Assembly (NCBI RefSeq): GCF_014876185.1 | Contig: NZ_JADALJ010000001.1 | Span: forward strand, 3,329,501-3,393,500 | Source: Rufibacter sp. LB8 | GTDB lineage: Bacteria > Bacteroidota > Bacteroidia > Cytophagales > Hymenobacteraceae | Direction: 5' to 3' | DNA: 64,000 nucleotides | Part shown: piece after piece, positions 42,383-51,352 of the stretch | How positions within the stretch are numbered: the stretch's first letter is position 1 | How the letters are laid out: each line of letters begins with the position of its first letter | Program-made: the position numbers and the translations under genes | Notes under the pieces: model-generated | Database searches by the model: none | What the model saw: the letters and a program-made list of their open reading frames with translations, nothing else | What the model was told of the DNA's origin: nothing

Positions 42383-42445
42383 AGTTGAAATTCAAAATAC
42401 TAATGGCAACTTTTTCCCTTGAGTATTGCCCTAACGGGAGTTTTA

Positions 42446-42600
42446 CGCATTTCGTCCCCCTTTGAAGGGGGTAGGGGGATGATGACTCTTGCAGATGTTG
42501 GGATTTCCCGAGAATCATTTTCTTTTAGAATTTCTTTAGCTGATGGTTTTCCAAGCGTCCTTTTCATCCCCCTACCCCCTTCAAAGGGGGACGAAATGCG
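42446..42600. repeat. MITE-like element with perfect 37-bp terminal inverted repeats
   Basis: Bases 42446-42482 and 42564-42600 are exact complements (37 bp, containing CCCCCTTTGAAGGGGGTAGG), enclosing 81 bp without a gene. Each end also holds the short palindrome CCCCTTTGAAGGGG. Related elements: decayed copy at 14584-14727, single ends at 11129-11165 and 53712-53750. No target-site duplication is evident. Confidence 0.85.
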
Positions 42601-42660
42601 TGTTATTCCTGGGAAATAAAGATGTTCTATTGCGCGGAATCTGGCCAAGAATAAAAGAAA

Positions 42661-42709
42661 ATTCCCGTTTTCGGGCTCATTTCTGGAAATGAAGCCGAAA
42701 ACGGGAATT
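42661..42709. repeat. PAL palindrome copy 26 (perfect)
   Basis: ATTCCCGTTTTCGGGCTCATTTC and GAAATGAAGCCGAAAACGGGAAT, stem of about 21 bp with one mismatch, 25 bp past the stop of the minus-strand flavoprotein gene. Confidence 0.85.
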
Positions 42710-42734
42710 CCTTGAAAGCATCAGTCTATAAAAC

Positions 42735-43628
42735 TCAGCACCTGAATTCCTGTTGCAGTTCCATGTTGATGGCCACGCCGGCTTTGGTGCCTTCGGCGGC
42801 GGCTACAATCACTAATTGCATGTCACGGGCGGCATCGCCGGCTACGTAGAGGCCGGGTACGTTGGTCTGCTGGTGCTTGTAGGTTTTGACTACGCCTTTG
42901 CTGGTGAAGTCGCAGTTGAGTTGCCGGGCCAGGTCTGAGTGCTGGTCAGAACCGGTGGCGAAGAACAGGGCCTCGCGGTTTTCTACGGTGCCGTTCTTGA
43001 GCACAATGCGTTTGAGTTCGGTGCCTTCGCCCTCTAAACGTTCAATGGCGGTGGTGCAGATGTCTACTTTGTTGCGGGCCAGCAGGTCACGGTCTTCGCG
43101 GGTGAGTTTGTTGGTGCCGTCTGTGAAGAGCATTACGTCACTGCTCCAGGTTTTCAGGGACAAAGACAATCCTATGGCTTTCCGGTCAAGGCCGTAGGCG
43201 GCCAACGGCTTGTTCTTCGACTCAAAACCGTCACAGTACGGGCAGTGGTGAATGCTGGTACCGTAAAAAGGTTCGGCGCCCTCTAGTTTGGGCCAGCGGT
43301 CGCAGAGGCCGGTGGCCAGCAGCACTTTGCGCGAAAGGTAGACTTGTTCGTCCTCGTCATAAGCCTGGAACATATCGCCTTCCTTGGTGATTTTCATGAT
43401 GCGCTTCTGCTTGAAAGCCACCTCGTACTTGACCAAGTCTTCGCGGGCCAGTTGCAGGAACTCCTGGGGCGGGGTGCCGTCACGGGTAATGAACCCGTTC
43501 ATAGCGTGCGAATAGGAGTTTCTATAGACCCCGGTGTCAAACAGCGCCACTTTGCGCATGCAGCGGCCCAGCAGCATGGCCGCGCTCAGGCCGGCGGGTC
43601 CGCCCCCTACAATAAGAACATCATACAT
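42735..43628 (-). CDS. Thioredoxin reductase-like NAD(P)/FAD-dependent oxidoreductase
   Basis: A 297-residue flavoprotein. FAD binds to VGGGPAGLSAA (residues 7-17) and the closing motif VPGLYVAGDAARDMQLV. The redox pair is present as HHCPYCDGFE near residue 130, where classical thioredoxin reductases have CATC. It lacks an obvious NADPH GxGxxA motif, so its electron source is uncertain; related Bacteroidetes and Firmicutes proteins act as ferredoxin- or bacillithiol-type disulfide reductases. It stands alone with a palindrome after it. Confidence 0.88.
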   Translation of the reverse strand: MYDVLIVGGGPAGLSAAMLLGRCMRKVALFDTGVYRNSYSHAMNGFITRDGTPPQEFLQLAREDLVKYEVAFKQKRIMKITKEGDMFQAYDEDEQVYLSRKVLLATGLCDRWPKLEGAEPFYGTSIHHCPYCDGFESKNKPLAAYGLDRKAIGLSLSLKTWSSDVMLFTDGTNKLTREDRDLLARNKVDICTTAIERLEGEGTELKRIVLKNGTVENREALFFATGSDQHSDLARQLNCDFTSKGVVKTYKHQQTNVPGLYVAGDAARDMQLVIVAAAEGTKAGVAINMELQQEFRC

Positions 43629-43827
43629 ACCTTTTCATCTTTACCAGACCATGGTTAACGCAACTGGTTTAAAAGAGATGGGCTGCGGTTCTTTTTTTTC
43701 CAGGAAAACGGAAATAAGCGGGGGCAGACCAGCCGGCGCACCAGTGACGGAAAGCGGGTAAAAAATTAAATTCAAAAAAAAGATAGTGCCCATGCATACT
43801 ATTATTAGAAAATCTATTCCGTTTTTC

Positions 43828-43835
43828 TATATTTG
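43828..43835 (+). promoter_or_regulatory. -7 element upstream of the FadL porin gene
   Basis: TATATTTG (TAnnTTTG) 52 bp before the start codon, in an A-rich stretch. No convincing -33 element. Confidence 0.45.
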
Positions 43836-43887
43836 ATTAACAAATTGTCAAGACCTGTAAACACGTATCTTTTAACAGAATAAGCGC

Positions 43888-45135
43888 ATGAAAAGTAAAT
43901 TTTTAGCCTTTTTAGGGGGCGCAATGCTCACGGCGGGCGTAGTGAACGCCGGCGGTTACCAGGCCAACCTGCAAGGGCAGAAGCAAATAGGCATGGGCCA
44001 CGCAGGTACCGGCCTGGCCTTGGACCAGAGCAGTATCTTCTTTAACCCTGGGGCGTTGGCCCATTTGCGCCAGAACGGTATTCAGCTGGGCATCAGTGCG
44101 CTGAATGCCAAAATAGCGTACCGCGAGCCTAGCCCCGGCATTGCACAATCTTACACAGACAACCCTTTGAGCACGCCGTTTCAGGTGTATGCCTCCTTTG
44201 GGCAGGCAGAGAGCGCTTTGCGTTTTGGTTTGGGCGTGTACACACCGTACGGTTCTTCTGTGAACTGGGGAGACTCCTGGCAGGGCCGTTTCGGTCTGAA
44301 TGAACTGACATTGCAGGCTATTTTTGTGCAGCCAACCGTAAGTTACCGCATTTCTGACAAGTTGGGGATTGGCGCCGGGTTTGTGTACGCCCTGGGCGGC
44401 GTGAACCTGCAACGCAGCATTCCGCTGGATTTGGCCAATGGCCAGGAAGGCGGTTTGGAGTTGGACGGTTCGGCCAGCGGCATCGGGTTTAACCTGGGGG
44501 TGTACTTTGCCCCGTCAGAGAAAATCTCTGTGGGTTTGAATTACCGCTCCAGAGTTGACATGAAAGTAGACGAAGGCGATGTGACGTTTAGAATTCCTAG
44601 CGCCGCGCCGGTGGCTTCTAACTTCACCGCTACCCAATTCAACGCGGAACTACCCATGCCTGCTAATATCACCTTGGGCGTGGGCATTAAACCAACCGAC
44701 AAATTGACGTTTGCCTTTGACGTGCAACGCGTGGAGTGGAGCGCCTACAAAGCCCTTACGTTTGAGTTCAACGGCAACGCCGGTGGCCAAGGAGTGACCA
44801 GCAGCACCAGTGCCCGTAACTATGAAGATGCCTTCATCTTTAGAGGTGGTGTGCAGTACCAGGCTTCTGACCTGCTTACTGTGCGGGCCGGTGCTTATTA
44901 TGACCAGTCACCAGTACAAGACGGTTACCTCACCCCAGAAACCCCAGACGCTGACTCCAGAGGTGTTTCTGTAGGTTTAACCCTGGCCTTGACTGAGAAA
45001 ATTGACCTTGACGCTTCTTTCCTGTACCTCAACAAAAAAGAGCGTTCAGACAGAGCTGACCTTTCTGGCGGCGTGGCGGGTACCTACAAATCTGTGGCGT
45101 ACATCCCTGGCTTGGGCGTGAACTATAAGTTTTAA
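43888..45135 (+). CDS. OmpP1/FadL family outer-membrane transporter
   Basis: A 415-residue barrel with signal peptide 1-20 (GGAMLTAGVVNAGG). The N-terminal GGYQANLQGQKQIGMGHAGTGLALDQSSIFFNPGAL is the FadL plug motif with the NPA-like element, and the C-terminal strand ends ...VNYKF. FadL-type channels carry hydrophobic molecules such as fatty acids across the outer membrane. It is followed after 20 bp by a GDSL lipoprotein, and the pair may cooperate in lipid or ester uptake. Confidence 0.93.
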   Translation: MKSKFLAFLGGAMLTAGVVNAGGYQANLQGQKQIGMGHAGTGLALDQSSIFFNPGALAHLRQNGIQLGISALNAKIAYREPSPGIAQSYTDNPLSTPFQVYASFGQAESALRFGLGVYTPYGSSVNWGDSWQGRFGLNELTLQAIFVQPTVSYRISDKLGIGAGFVYALGGVNLQRSIPLDLANGQEGGLELDGSASGIGFNLGVYFAPSEKISVGLNYRSRVDMKVDEGDVTFRIPSAAPVASNFTATQFNAELPMPANITLGVGIKPTDKLTFAFDVQRVEWSAYKALTFEFNGNAGGQGVTSSTSARNYEDAFIFRGGVQYQASDLLTVRAGAYYDQSPVQDGYLTPETPDADSRGVSVGLTLALTEKIDLDASFLYLNKKERSDRADLSGGVAGTYKSVAYIPGLGVNYKF

Positions 45136-45155
45136 TTTCTTTCCTGTAAGACACC

Positions 45156-46442
45156 ATGAAAAATTTATTCCATAAAATAGGCACGGCCACCTTACTGTCT
45201 GCCGCCTTTCTGTTTGCCGGTTGTGAGCCGGAATTTGAAGACGATGTTGTTGTAAGCCAAGGGTCCCTGGACCTGAGCAAGTATGTGGCCATCGGTAACT
45301 CGCTGACCGCGGGTTACCAAGACAACGGGCTTTATTTAGAAGGACAGCTGCAGTCTTACCCTAACATTCTGGCTAACCAGTTCAGGTATGTTGGCGGCGG
45401 CGACTTTACGCAGCCGCTGTTTTCGGCGGGGCAAGAAAATGGCTCAGGCTATATTCGGCTTTCGGGTTTCACCTCTTCTGGCTTGCCTATTTTGCAGCCG
45501 GTTACCAATAACTTAGCCACTGAGTCTGCCAGCAATCCTTTCTTCAAAGATGAGTATACCGGCCCCGTACAGAATCTAGGCATACCAGGCATTAGAATGG
45601 AGCACGTGACCGTGGCAGGCTACGGCAGTTCACAGGGCAATCCGTATTTTGAGAGAATTACGGCAGACGGTACGGCTACTAATCCTACGGCCCCTTTGCA
45701 ATCTTATGTGCAGCGAGTTGCCGCCAGCGGTGCTACTTTCTTTACCATGTGGTTAGGCAACAATGACGTGTTAGGCTACGCTACCTCTGGTGGACAAGTA
45801 GCTATCACCTCAGACGCCAATTTCCAGGGAAGTTTAAATGCCATCATGTCTGTGCTTCCTGCCAAAGGCGTGGTAATCAATATTCCAGATGTGACGTCGG
45901 TTCCTTTCTTTACCACCAAAGCCACGGCTGCCATTATGGCCCAAGCCCAGGCGGCCGGAACCCGGTTGTTCATCACCGCCGGTGACGGTGCCGTGAGACC
46001 AGCCACCGCTGAAGATTATGTGCTGCTTACCTCCAGAGTGGGAGAGCCAGACAACTTAGGAGGTACCCAGGTTCCGCACGGTTTCACGCCAAACAACCCG
46101 CTAGGCAACGGCGAGGTATTAGACGCGGCAGAGGTGACCAACGTGAAAAACGCCACTACGCGGTTCAATACCATGCTTTCTACCGCTGCCACTGCTAAAA
46201 ATGTAGCCTACGCAGACATGAACGCGTATTTTAACTCCATTAAACCCGGTTTGGTAATCAACGGCGTAAGACATACACCGGCTTTCATTACTGGCAATAT
46301 CTTCTCTTTAGACGGAGTACACCTTACGCCTAGAGGCTATGCCATTGTTGCCAATGAGTTGCTGAAAATCATAAATGCCAAATACGGTGCTACCGTGCCT
46401 ACCATTGACGTAACCCAGTTCAGAGCGGTGCGCATTCCTTAG
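45156..46442 (+). CDS. SGNH/GDSL hydrolase lipoprotein
   Basis: A 428-residue lipoprotein: signal peptide with lipobox LFAGC near residue 23 and acidic residues after it (EPEFEDD, surface-export type). The SGNH esterase has block I AIGNSLTAGYQDNGLY (nucleophile serine near residue 51), block III with LGNNDV, and block V DGVHLTPRGYAIVAN. Its likely role is to hydrolyse esters at the cell surface for the adjacent FadL channel. A terminator lies 26 bp after its stop. Confidence 0.92.
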   Translation: MKNLFHKIGTATLLSAAFLFAGCEPEFEDDVVVSQGSLDLSKYVAIGNSLTAGYQDNGLYLEGQLQSYPNILANQFRYVGGGDFTQPLFSAGQENGSGYIRLSGFTSSGLPILQPVTNNLATESASNPFFKDEYTGPVQNLGIPGIRMEHVTVAGYGSSQGNPYFERITADGTATNPTAPLQSYVQRVAASGATFFTMWLGNNDVLGYATSGGQVAITSDANFQGSLNAIMSVLPAKGVVINIPDVTSVPFFTTKATAAIMAQAQAAGTRLFITAGDGAVRPATAEDYVLLTSRVGEPDNLGGTQVPHGFTPNNPLGNGEVLDAAEVTNVKNATTRFNTMLSTAATAKNVAYADMNAYFNSIKPGLVINGVRHTPAFITGNIFSLDGVHLTPRGYAIVANELLKIINAKYGATVPTIDVTQFRAVRIP

Positions 46443-46467
46443 GCAGACACCAACTTCCTATTCAAAT

Positions 46468-46496
46468 AAAAACCCGGCCAGTGCCGGGTTTTTTTA
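46468..46496 (+). terminator. Terminator of the FadL-GDSL operon
   Basis: AACCCGGC / GCCGGGTT stem with loop CAGT and T-run TTTTTTT. Confidence 0.9.
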
Positions 46497-46664
46497 TGGG
46501 CCTATGTCAGAATAAGAACCGAGGAATGGATACCTATAAGTAGGTATTTTTAAGGCATTTATGAAAAAAGGGAGCATTATGTTAAGAAGGGAAAGAGAGA
46601 GATTTCTATCTTGTAACACAAACAACTCTTTCAGAAACATTGCTCACCTATTAACCGCAACCCC

Positions 46665-47078
46665 ATGAAAAAGAACTACTTGTTTTTGTTGCTCACGGCC
46701 TTCGCGCTGGTGTTTTCCGCCTGCGGCGATGATGACGACGACGAGGATGATGATGTAAAAACATCAAACATTGAAGGCCGTTGGCAGATGACTGCCTTCA
46801 CGCTCTCTGTGGGAACCAACACCGCAGACATGCTGGAAGGGGAAGACGTTATCTTTGAATTCAAAAACGGAAAGGCCACCATCTACAATGAGGGCGTTCC
46901 GGATGACCCCGCGCCGTACACCATTAGCGGTGACAAAATCACCATCAAGCCCACAGATGGCAGCCCTGCGCAAACCTGGACCATTGACTCCGTGTCTAGC
47001 ACTTCGTTAAAACTCAGTTTTATTGTGTCAGGCGGAGGGCAAACGGGCACGTATAGAATGACCTTCAGGAAACTGTAA
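46665..47078 (+). CDS. Lipocalin-like lipoprotein, twin 1
   Basis: A 137-residue lipoprotein. Signal peptide, lipobox VFSAC near residue 20, then the acidic run GDDDDDEDDDV that should direct it to the cell surface. The mature part SNIEGRWQMTAFTLS...YTISGDKITI...TGTYRMTFRKL fits the lipocalin-like families (beta strands ending in FRKL). It is a tandem paralog of the next gene. Ligand unknown. Confidence 0.85.
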   Translation: MKKNYLFLLLTAFALVFSACGDDDDDEDDDVKTSNIEGRWQMTAFTLSVGTNTADMLEGEDVIFEFKNGKATIYNEGVPDDPAPYTISGDKITIKPTDGSPAQTWTIDSVSSTSLKLSFIVSGGGQTGTYRMTFRKL

Positions 47079-47103
47079 GCAACACGCCTACACACAACCC
47101 ATA

Positions 47104-47138
47104 AAAGCGGGGCAGCCACCAGGTTGCCCCGCTTTGTT
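47104..47138 (+). terminator. Terminator between the twin lipoprotein genes
   Basis: AAAGCGGGGCA / TGCCCCGCTTT stem and TGTTT. Confidence 0.85.
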
Positions 47139-47148
47139 TAAAACCTTT

Positions 47149-47189
47149 CTCGTTTTGGGCTCATTTTCAGAATTGAGCCCAAAAACGGG
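47149..47189. repeat. PAL palindrome copy 27
   Basis: TCGTTTTGGGCTCATTTTCAG and AATTGAGCCCAAAAACGGGA, 70 bp after twin 1. Confidence 0.8.
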
Positions 47190-47368
47190 AGGCTTTCATT
47201 GCTATGGTAAAGGCACCATATTTAGCGTTTCCATTACTCAGAAGTAGGTATTTTGCTGCCGGGCAGGCACATTTGCCTCTTGGTTCTTTTTAGCTTTCTG
47301 TAAAATATTTCATATTTGGGCTCTCTTCAAAAGAGACCAAAACTGTCACACTTTAAAGTACTTATGCT

Positions 47369-47734
47369 ATGAAAAAGAATTTACTTTTTATGTTGCTAGC
47401 GGCGTTTGCCCTGGTCTTCACGGCCTGCAGCAAAGACGATGATGAAGATGATGACATCAACGCGTCTGCCATTGAAGGCGAATGGTTGATCACCCAGGAA
47501 ACCGACGGGGTAGATGAATCTGACAACTATACCTGGGTTTTTGATGACGGCGAACTGACCTGGTATGATGACGGAGATTTTGACGAGTCCTTTGAATATT
47601 CAATCAGCGGGAAAAAGCTAACCATCTCAGACGGGCCAGACCGGGAAACCTTCACCATTAACACGCTCACAAGTTCTAAGCTTGACATAAGTTCCAGTGA
47701 TGGGTATAGAATTGCTTTCAGGAAATTAAGATAG
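47369..47734 (+). CDS. Lipocalin-like lipoprotein, twin 2
   Basis: A 121-residue lipoprotein paralogous to the gene before it: signal KNLLFMLLAAFALVFTAC, then KDDDEDDDI, then AIEGEWLITQETDG, YSISGKKLTIS, SDGYRIAFRKLR. The charged stretch after the cysteine (SKDDDEDD) matches the lysine-plus-acidic export signal described for surface lipoproteins in Capnocytophaga and Bacteroides. The core is shorter and aspartate-rich. Each twin has its own terminator, so they are separate transcripts. Confidence 0.85.
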   Translation: MKKNLLFMLLAAFALVFTACSKDDDEDDDINASAIEGEWLITQETDGVDESDNYTWVFDDGELTWYDDGDFDESFEYSISGKKLTISDGPDRETFTINTLTSSKLDISSSDGYRIAFRKLR

Positions 47735-47739
47735 CTTAC

Positions 47740-47780
47740 AAACAGGAAGAGGCGACCTTTGGGGTCGCCTCTTCCTGTTT
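47740..47780. terminator. Bidirectional terminator, twin 2 / polA
   Basis: AACAGGAAGAGGCGACC / GGTCGCCTCTTCCTGTT perfect stem between convergent genes. Confidence 0.85.
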
Positions 47781-47787
47781 AGGTAAT

Positions 47788-47830
47788 TCCTGTTTTCGGG
47801 CTCATTTCCAGAAATGAGCCCGAAAACGCC
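47788..47830. repeat. PAL palindrome copy 28 (perfect)
   Basis: CCTGTTTTCGGGCTCATTTCC and GAAATGAGCCCGAAAACG. Its last base coincides with the polA stop. Confidence 0.85.
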
Positions 47831-50697
47831 TAGTGCGCCTGCAGCCAGTTCTCACCGGTGCCCAGGCCCACTTCCATGGGTACGGTCAGCGGGAAGGCGT
47901 TTTTCATCAGTTCCTCCACTTTGGCCTGTACCAGCGGCAATTCCTCTTTGAGCACGTCAAACACCAATTCATCATGTACCTGCAGGATCATGCGGCTGGC
48001 CAGTTTCTCATCTCTCAGCCACTGGTCAATGTTGATCATGGCAATCTTGATGATGTCGGCGGCCGTTCCTTGAATAGGCGCGTTGATGGCGTTGCGTTCG
48101 GCGTAGCCGCGCACGTTCTGGTTGCGACTGTTGATGTCTCTGAGGTAGCGTCTCCGGCCTAGCAAAGTTTCCACAAACTCCTGCTCGCGGGCTTCATTGA
48201 TGGCGCTGTCCATGTACTGTTTCACGGCAGGGAATTCCTGAAAATAGGCTTCAATAATCTCCGCGGCTTCGCGGCGCGGAATGGCTAATCTTTCAGCCAA
48301 ACCAAACGCTGAAATACCGTAGATAATCCCGAAGTTGATGGTCTTGGCTTTCCGGCGCATATCAGAATCTACCTGGTCAACGGGCACATGAAAAACTTTG
48401 GCCGCGGTGCTGGCGTGAATGTCCAACCCGTTCTGGAAAGCCTCTTTCATGGTAGCGTCATTGCTGAAATGCGCCATGATTCTCAATTCAATCTGCGAGT
48501 AATCCGCGGAAAGCAGCACGTGGTTTTCATCCCTGGGCACAAACGCTTTCCTGATTTCGCGGCCTTTCTCGGTTCTGATAGGAATGTTCTGCAGGTTGGG
48601 GTTAGTAGAACTTAAACGGCCCGTAGCGGCTACGGCTTGGTTGTACGACGTATGCAGACGGTTATCCTCGCGGCAAATCAATTGCGGAAGCGCATCTACG
48701 TACGTGCTCTTGAGTTTGGTCAGCTGCCGATGGTCCAGAATCAGCTGCACTATCTCGTGCTCAAAGGCCAGTTTAGACAAGATTTCCTCACCGGTGGCGT
48801 ATTGGCCGGTCTTGGTTTTCTTGATTTTGCTTCCGCCCAGGTTCATGCGGTCAAACAAGACTTCGCCCAGTTGTTTAGGTGACCCGATGTTGAACTCCAT
48901 GCCCGCGTGCTCAAAAATCTTCTGCTCAATCTCCTTAATGCTGCTTTCCAGGGAAATGGAGGACTCGGCCAAGGCTTCGGCGTCAATGCTTACGCCGGCG
49001 CGCTCCATGTGACCCAGCACGCGCAGCAGCGGATTTTCCACTTCGTTAAACAGCTTTTTCAGGCCTTGTTTTTCCAGCAGCGGGTCAAAGTAATTCTTGA
49101 GTTGCAGGGTGACATCGGCGTCTTCACAGGCATATTCATAGACCTGCAGCGGCGGCAATTTGTCCATGGTGAGTTGGTGTTTGCCTTTGCCCAGCAGCGT
49201 CTCAATAGAAATGGGTGTGTAATGCAGATAGGTCTCTGACAGCAAATCCATGTTGTGGCGCATGTCGGGCTCCAGCAGGTAGTGCGCCAGCATGGTGTCA
49301 TAGAGCGGGCCCTGCACGTCAATGCCGTAGCGCTGCAACACCACCAGGTCATACTTTATGTTCTGGCCAATCTTGGTGATGCTGGGGCTTTCCAACACTT
49401 CCTTGAACTCCTGCACTATCTCCAGGGTGGTTTCATAATCATCGGCCGGCACGGGAATATAGTACGCCTCACCGGGGATATAGCAGAACGAGATTCCCAC
49501 CAAACGCGCCGTAATGGCGTCAATGCTGGTGGTTTCGGTGTCAAAGGAGACTTCTTTCTGCAGTTTTAGGTATTTCAGAAGCTGCGCGCGTTGCTCGGGC
49601 GTGGTGAGCAGATGGTATTCGTGCAGCGTGGTGTCAATGGTTTTGCGGGTGCCCGTGACGTAGCCGGAATTGTCAGCCTCTACGGTACCGTCTTCAAAGG
49701 CCACGGTCTCGGCGGCAGGCATGTCAAACAGCGAGGTTTGTCCCATGGGTTTGTCTGACTTGACGCCTTTGCCCACGGTGGGTTTGTTGGAAATGGGCTT
49801 CGGGACGGCCGGCGAAGCCGTGCCCAACACGCGCGTCGCCAACTGCCGGAACTCCAGTTCGTCAAACAGCGCGGCCAGTTTGTCCATATCCGGGCCGTCA
49901 TAGCGCAGGCCGTCTTCGTCGAAGTCAATGGGCACGTCTAGGTGAATAGTGGCCAATTCCTTGGACATTAAACCCTGCTCCGCGAAGGTCTCAACGTTCT
50001 CCTTCTGCTTGCCTTTCAGTTCATGGGAGTGCGCAATTAGGTTTTCCACGGAGCCATATTTCTGAATCAACGTCTTGGCCGTTTTCTCACCGATGCCTGG
50101 GATTCCGGGAATATTATCCACCGCATCGCCCTGCAAGCCTAGAATGTCAATGACCTGTTTCACGTCACTGATTTCCCAGCGCTCTAAGACTTTGGGTTTG
50201 TCAATAATCTCGATGGCATTGCCTAGAAACGCAGGTTTGTAGACAAACACATGGTCGGTGACCAGTTGGTAATAGTCTTTGTCGGGCGTCATCATGAAGA
50301 CGTCAAACCCGGCTTTCTCGGCCTTACAGGAAAGCGTTCCTATGATGTCATCGGCCTCAAACCCGTCCATCATCATGCCGGGGATTCCGAACGCCTCCAC
50401 AATCTTTTTCACGTACGGAATGGCGATGGAAATATCCTCGGGCATGGCCTGGCGGTTGGCCTTGTATTCCACAAAGTTGTCGTGCCGGAAGGTCTTGCTG
50501 GGCGCATCATAACAGACACCAATGTGGGTGGGCTTTTCGCGGTTGAGCAAGTCTACCAGGGTGTTGGTGAAACCCAGCGCGGCGCCGGTGTTCATGCCCT
50601 TGGAATTGATGCGGGGGTTCTTGCTGAACGCGAAGTGGGCGCGGTAGATGAGCGCCATGGCGTCTAAGAGAAAAAGGCGTTTGTCTGGTGTACTCAT
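47830..50697 (-). CDS. polA: DNA polymerase I
   Basis: A 955-residue replication and repair polymerase. The 5' exonuclease domain (residues 1-290) holds GFEADDIIGTL, MTPDKDYYQL and GIPGIGEKTA. The 3'-5' exonuclease is active by motif: SFDTETTSID (Exo I) near residue 389 and YDLVVLQRY-type Exo II/III. The polymerase has SADYSQIELRIMAH (motif A), KTINFGIIYG (motif B) and VHDELVF (motif C). It fills Okazaki gaps and removes RNA primers. Start ATG at 50697. Confidence 0.97.
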   Translation of the reverse strand: MSTPDKRLFLLDAMALIYRAHFAFSKNPRINSKGMNTGAALGFTNTLVDLLNREKPTHIGVCYDAPSKTFRHDNFVEYKANRQAMPEDISIAIPYVKKIVEAFGIPGMMMDGFEADDIIGTLSCKAEKAGFDVFMMTPDKDYYQLVTDHVFVYKPAFLGNAIEIIDKPKVLERWEISDVKQVIDILGLQGDAVDNIPGIPGIGEKTAKTLIQKYGSVENLIAHSHELKGKQKENVETFAEQGLMSKELATIHLDVPIDFDEDGLRYDGPDMDKLAALFDELEFRQLATRVLGTASPAVPKPISNKPTVGKGVKSDKPMGQTSLFDMPAAETVAFEDGTVEADNSGYVTGTRKTIDTTLHEYHLLTTPEQRAQLLKYLKLQKEVSFDTETTSIDAITARLVGISFCYIPGEAYYIPVPADDYETTLEIVQEFKEVLESPSITKIGQNIKYDLVVLQRYGIDVQGPLYDTMLAHYLLEPDMRHNMDLLSETYLHYTPISIETLLGKGKHQLTMDKLPPLQVYEYACEDADVTLQLKNYFDPLLEKQGLKKLFNEVENPLLRVLGHMERAGVSIDAEALAESSISLESSIKEIEQKIFEHAGMEFNIGSPKQLGEVLFDRMNLGGSKIKKTKTGQYATGEEILSKLAFEHEIVQLILDHRQLTKLKSTYVDALPQLICREDNRLHTSYNQAVAATGRLSSTNPNLQNIPIRTEKGREIRKAFVPRDENHVLLSADYSQIELRIMAHFSNDATMKEAFQNGLDIHASTAAKVFHVPVDQVDSDMRRKAKTINFGIIYGISAFGLAERLAIPRREAAEIIEAYFQEFPAVKQYMDSAINEAREQEFVETLLGRRRYLRDINSRNQNVRGYAERNAINAPIQGTAADIIKIAMINIDQWLRDEKLASRMILQVHDELVFDVLKEELPLVQAKVEELMKNAFPLTVPMEVGLGTGENWLQAH

Positions 50698-50779
50698 AGG
50701 CTAGCGAAGGTACGGGCAAAGCAGAAGCTGTGCAACGGGTTTGATTCTTTTAACTGATGCTTGTAGGAAAGGTTTGGGT

Positions 50780-50820
50780 TGCATTTTCGGGCTCGTTTCC
50801 GGAAATGAAGCCGAAAACGA
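50780..50820. repeat. PAL palindrome copy 29
   Basis: TTGCATTTTCGGGCTCGTTTCC and GGAAATGAAGCCGAAAACGAG, upstream of polA and just before composite block B. Confidence 0.75.
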
Positions 50821-50868
50821 GAATTTCTTTTCCGCTGTTATTCTGAGCAGCTTCAATTAACCCAAAAA

Positions 50869-51211
50869 TGTCATTCTGAGCTTGTCGAAGGATCTAACGA
50901 AGATTCTTGCTTTCCACCTTCGCAATTTCTATAGTAGTGCAGGCAATCCTTCGCCGTTGTTGGTGTTATCACCAACAACCAAAACTGCGGTTCAATCAGC
51001 TTTTGTGCACGCAATACACCTTCCTTCCAAATAACAGTTTGATCCTGAGTTCTACAAGACGGCTTGTTCCATAGCTGGGCTCCGAGCGCTCACGGCCGCG
51101 AGGCCCCGCCTTCCCCTCTCGCACTGCCCGTCTTGGCCAACTCTGATATTTGTTTCATCGCACTGCCTTACAAGGCCAACCCGCGAGGCGCTCGAGGGAA
51201 AGCCTGGAAAG
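50869..51211 (+). repeat. Composite intergenic repeat block, copy B
   Basis: About 340 bp matching 11189-11562 in order and orientation: CTGAGCTTGTCGAAGGATCT, GTTGTTGGTGTT hairpin, GAGTTCTACAAGACGG, a 60-bp near-identical GC-rich core (GGCTCCGAGCGCTCACGG...), and CAACCCGCGAGGCGCTCGA. It sits between divergent polA and the 2TM gene. I see no gene in it. Confidence 0.8.
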
Positions 51212-51242
51212 GTGCGCGCTTAGCAGGCAGTCTGCAAGGAAA

Positions 51243-51273
51243 GACCTCACAGGTTTTGGACACCTGTGAGGTC
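51243..51273. repeat. GACCTCACAGGT palindrome
   Basis: Perfect inverted repeat GACCTCACAGGT / ACCTGTGAGGTC with a 7-bp loop; a repeat type seen in other Bacteroidetes. Confidence 0.7.
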
Positions 51274-51277
51274 TGGT

Positions 51278-51315
51278 GCGTTTTCGGGCTCTGGATTGGA
51301 AATGGCGGCGAAACT
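51278..51315. repeat. PAL palindrome copy 30 (variant)
   Basis: GCGTTTTCGGGCTCTGGATTGG and a decayed right arm GGCGGCGAAAC; the same variant as copy 7, in the same place relative to its composite block. Confidence 0.6.
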
Positions 51316-51325
51316 AGGATTGTGT

Positions 51326-51352
51326 GTAGAGACCAGGCACCGCCTTGTCTCC
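51326..51352. repeat. GTAGAGAC palindrome, decayed
   Basis: GTAGAGACCAGGCACCGCCTT then GTCTCC; right arm damaged compared with 11710-11738. Confidence 0.55.

Noticed and set aside
42419-42648. Frames across the 155-bp inverted-repeat element
   Set aside because: Mirror-image translations from both strands of perfect inverted repeats (ISSPFEGGRGM); an artefact of the element.
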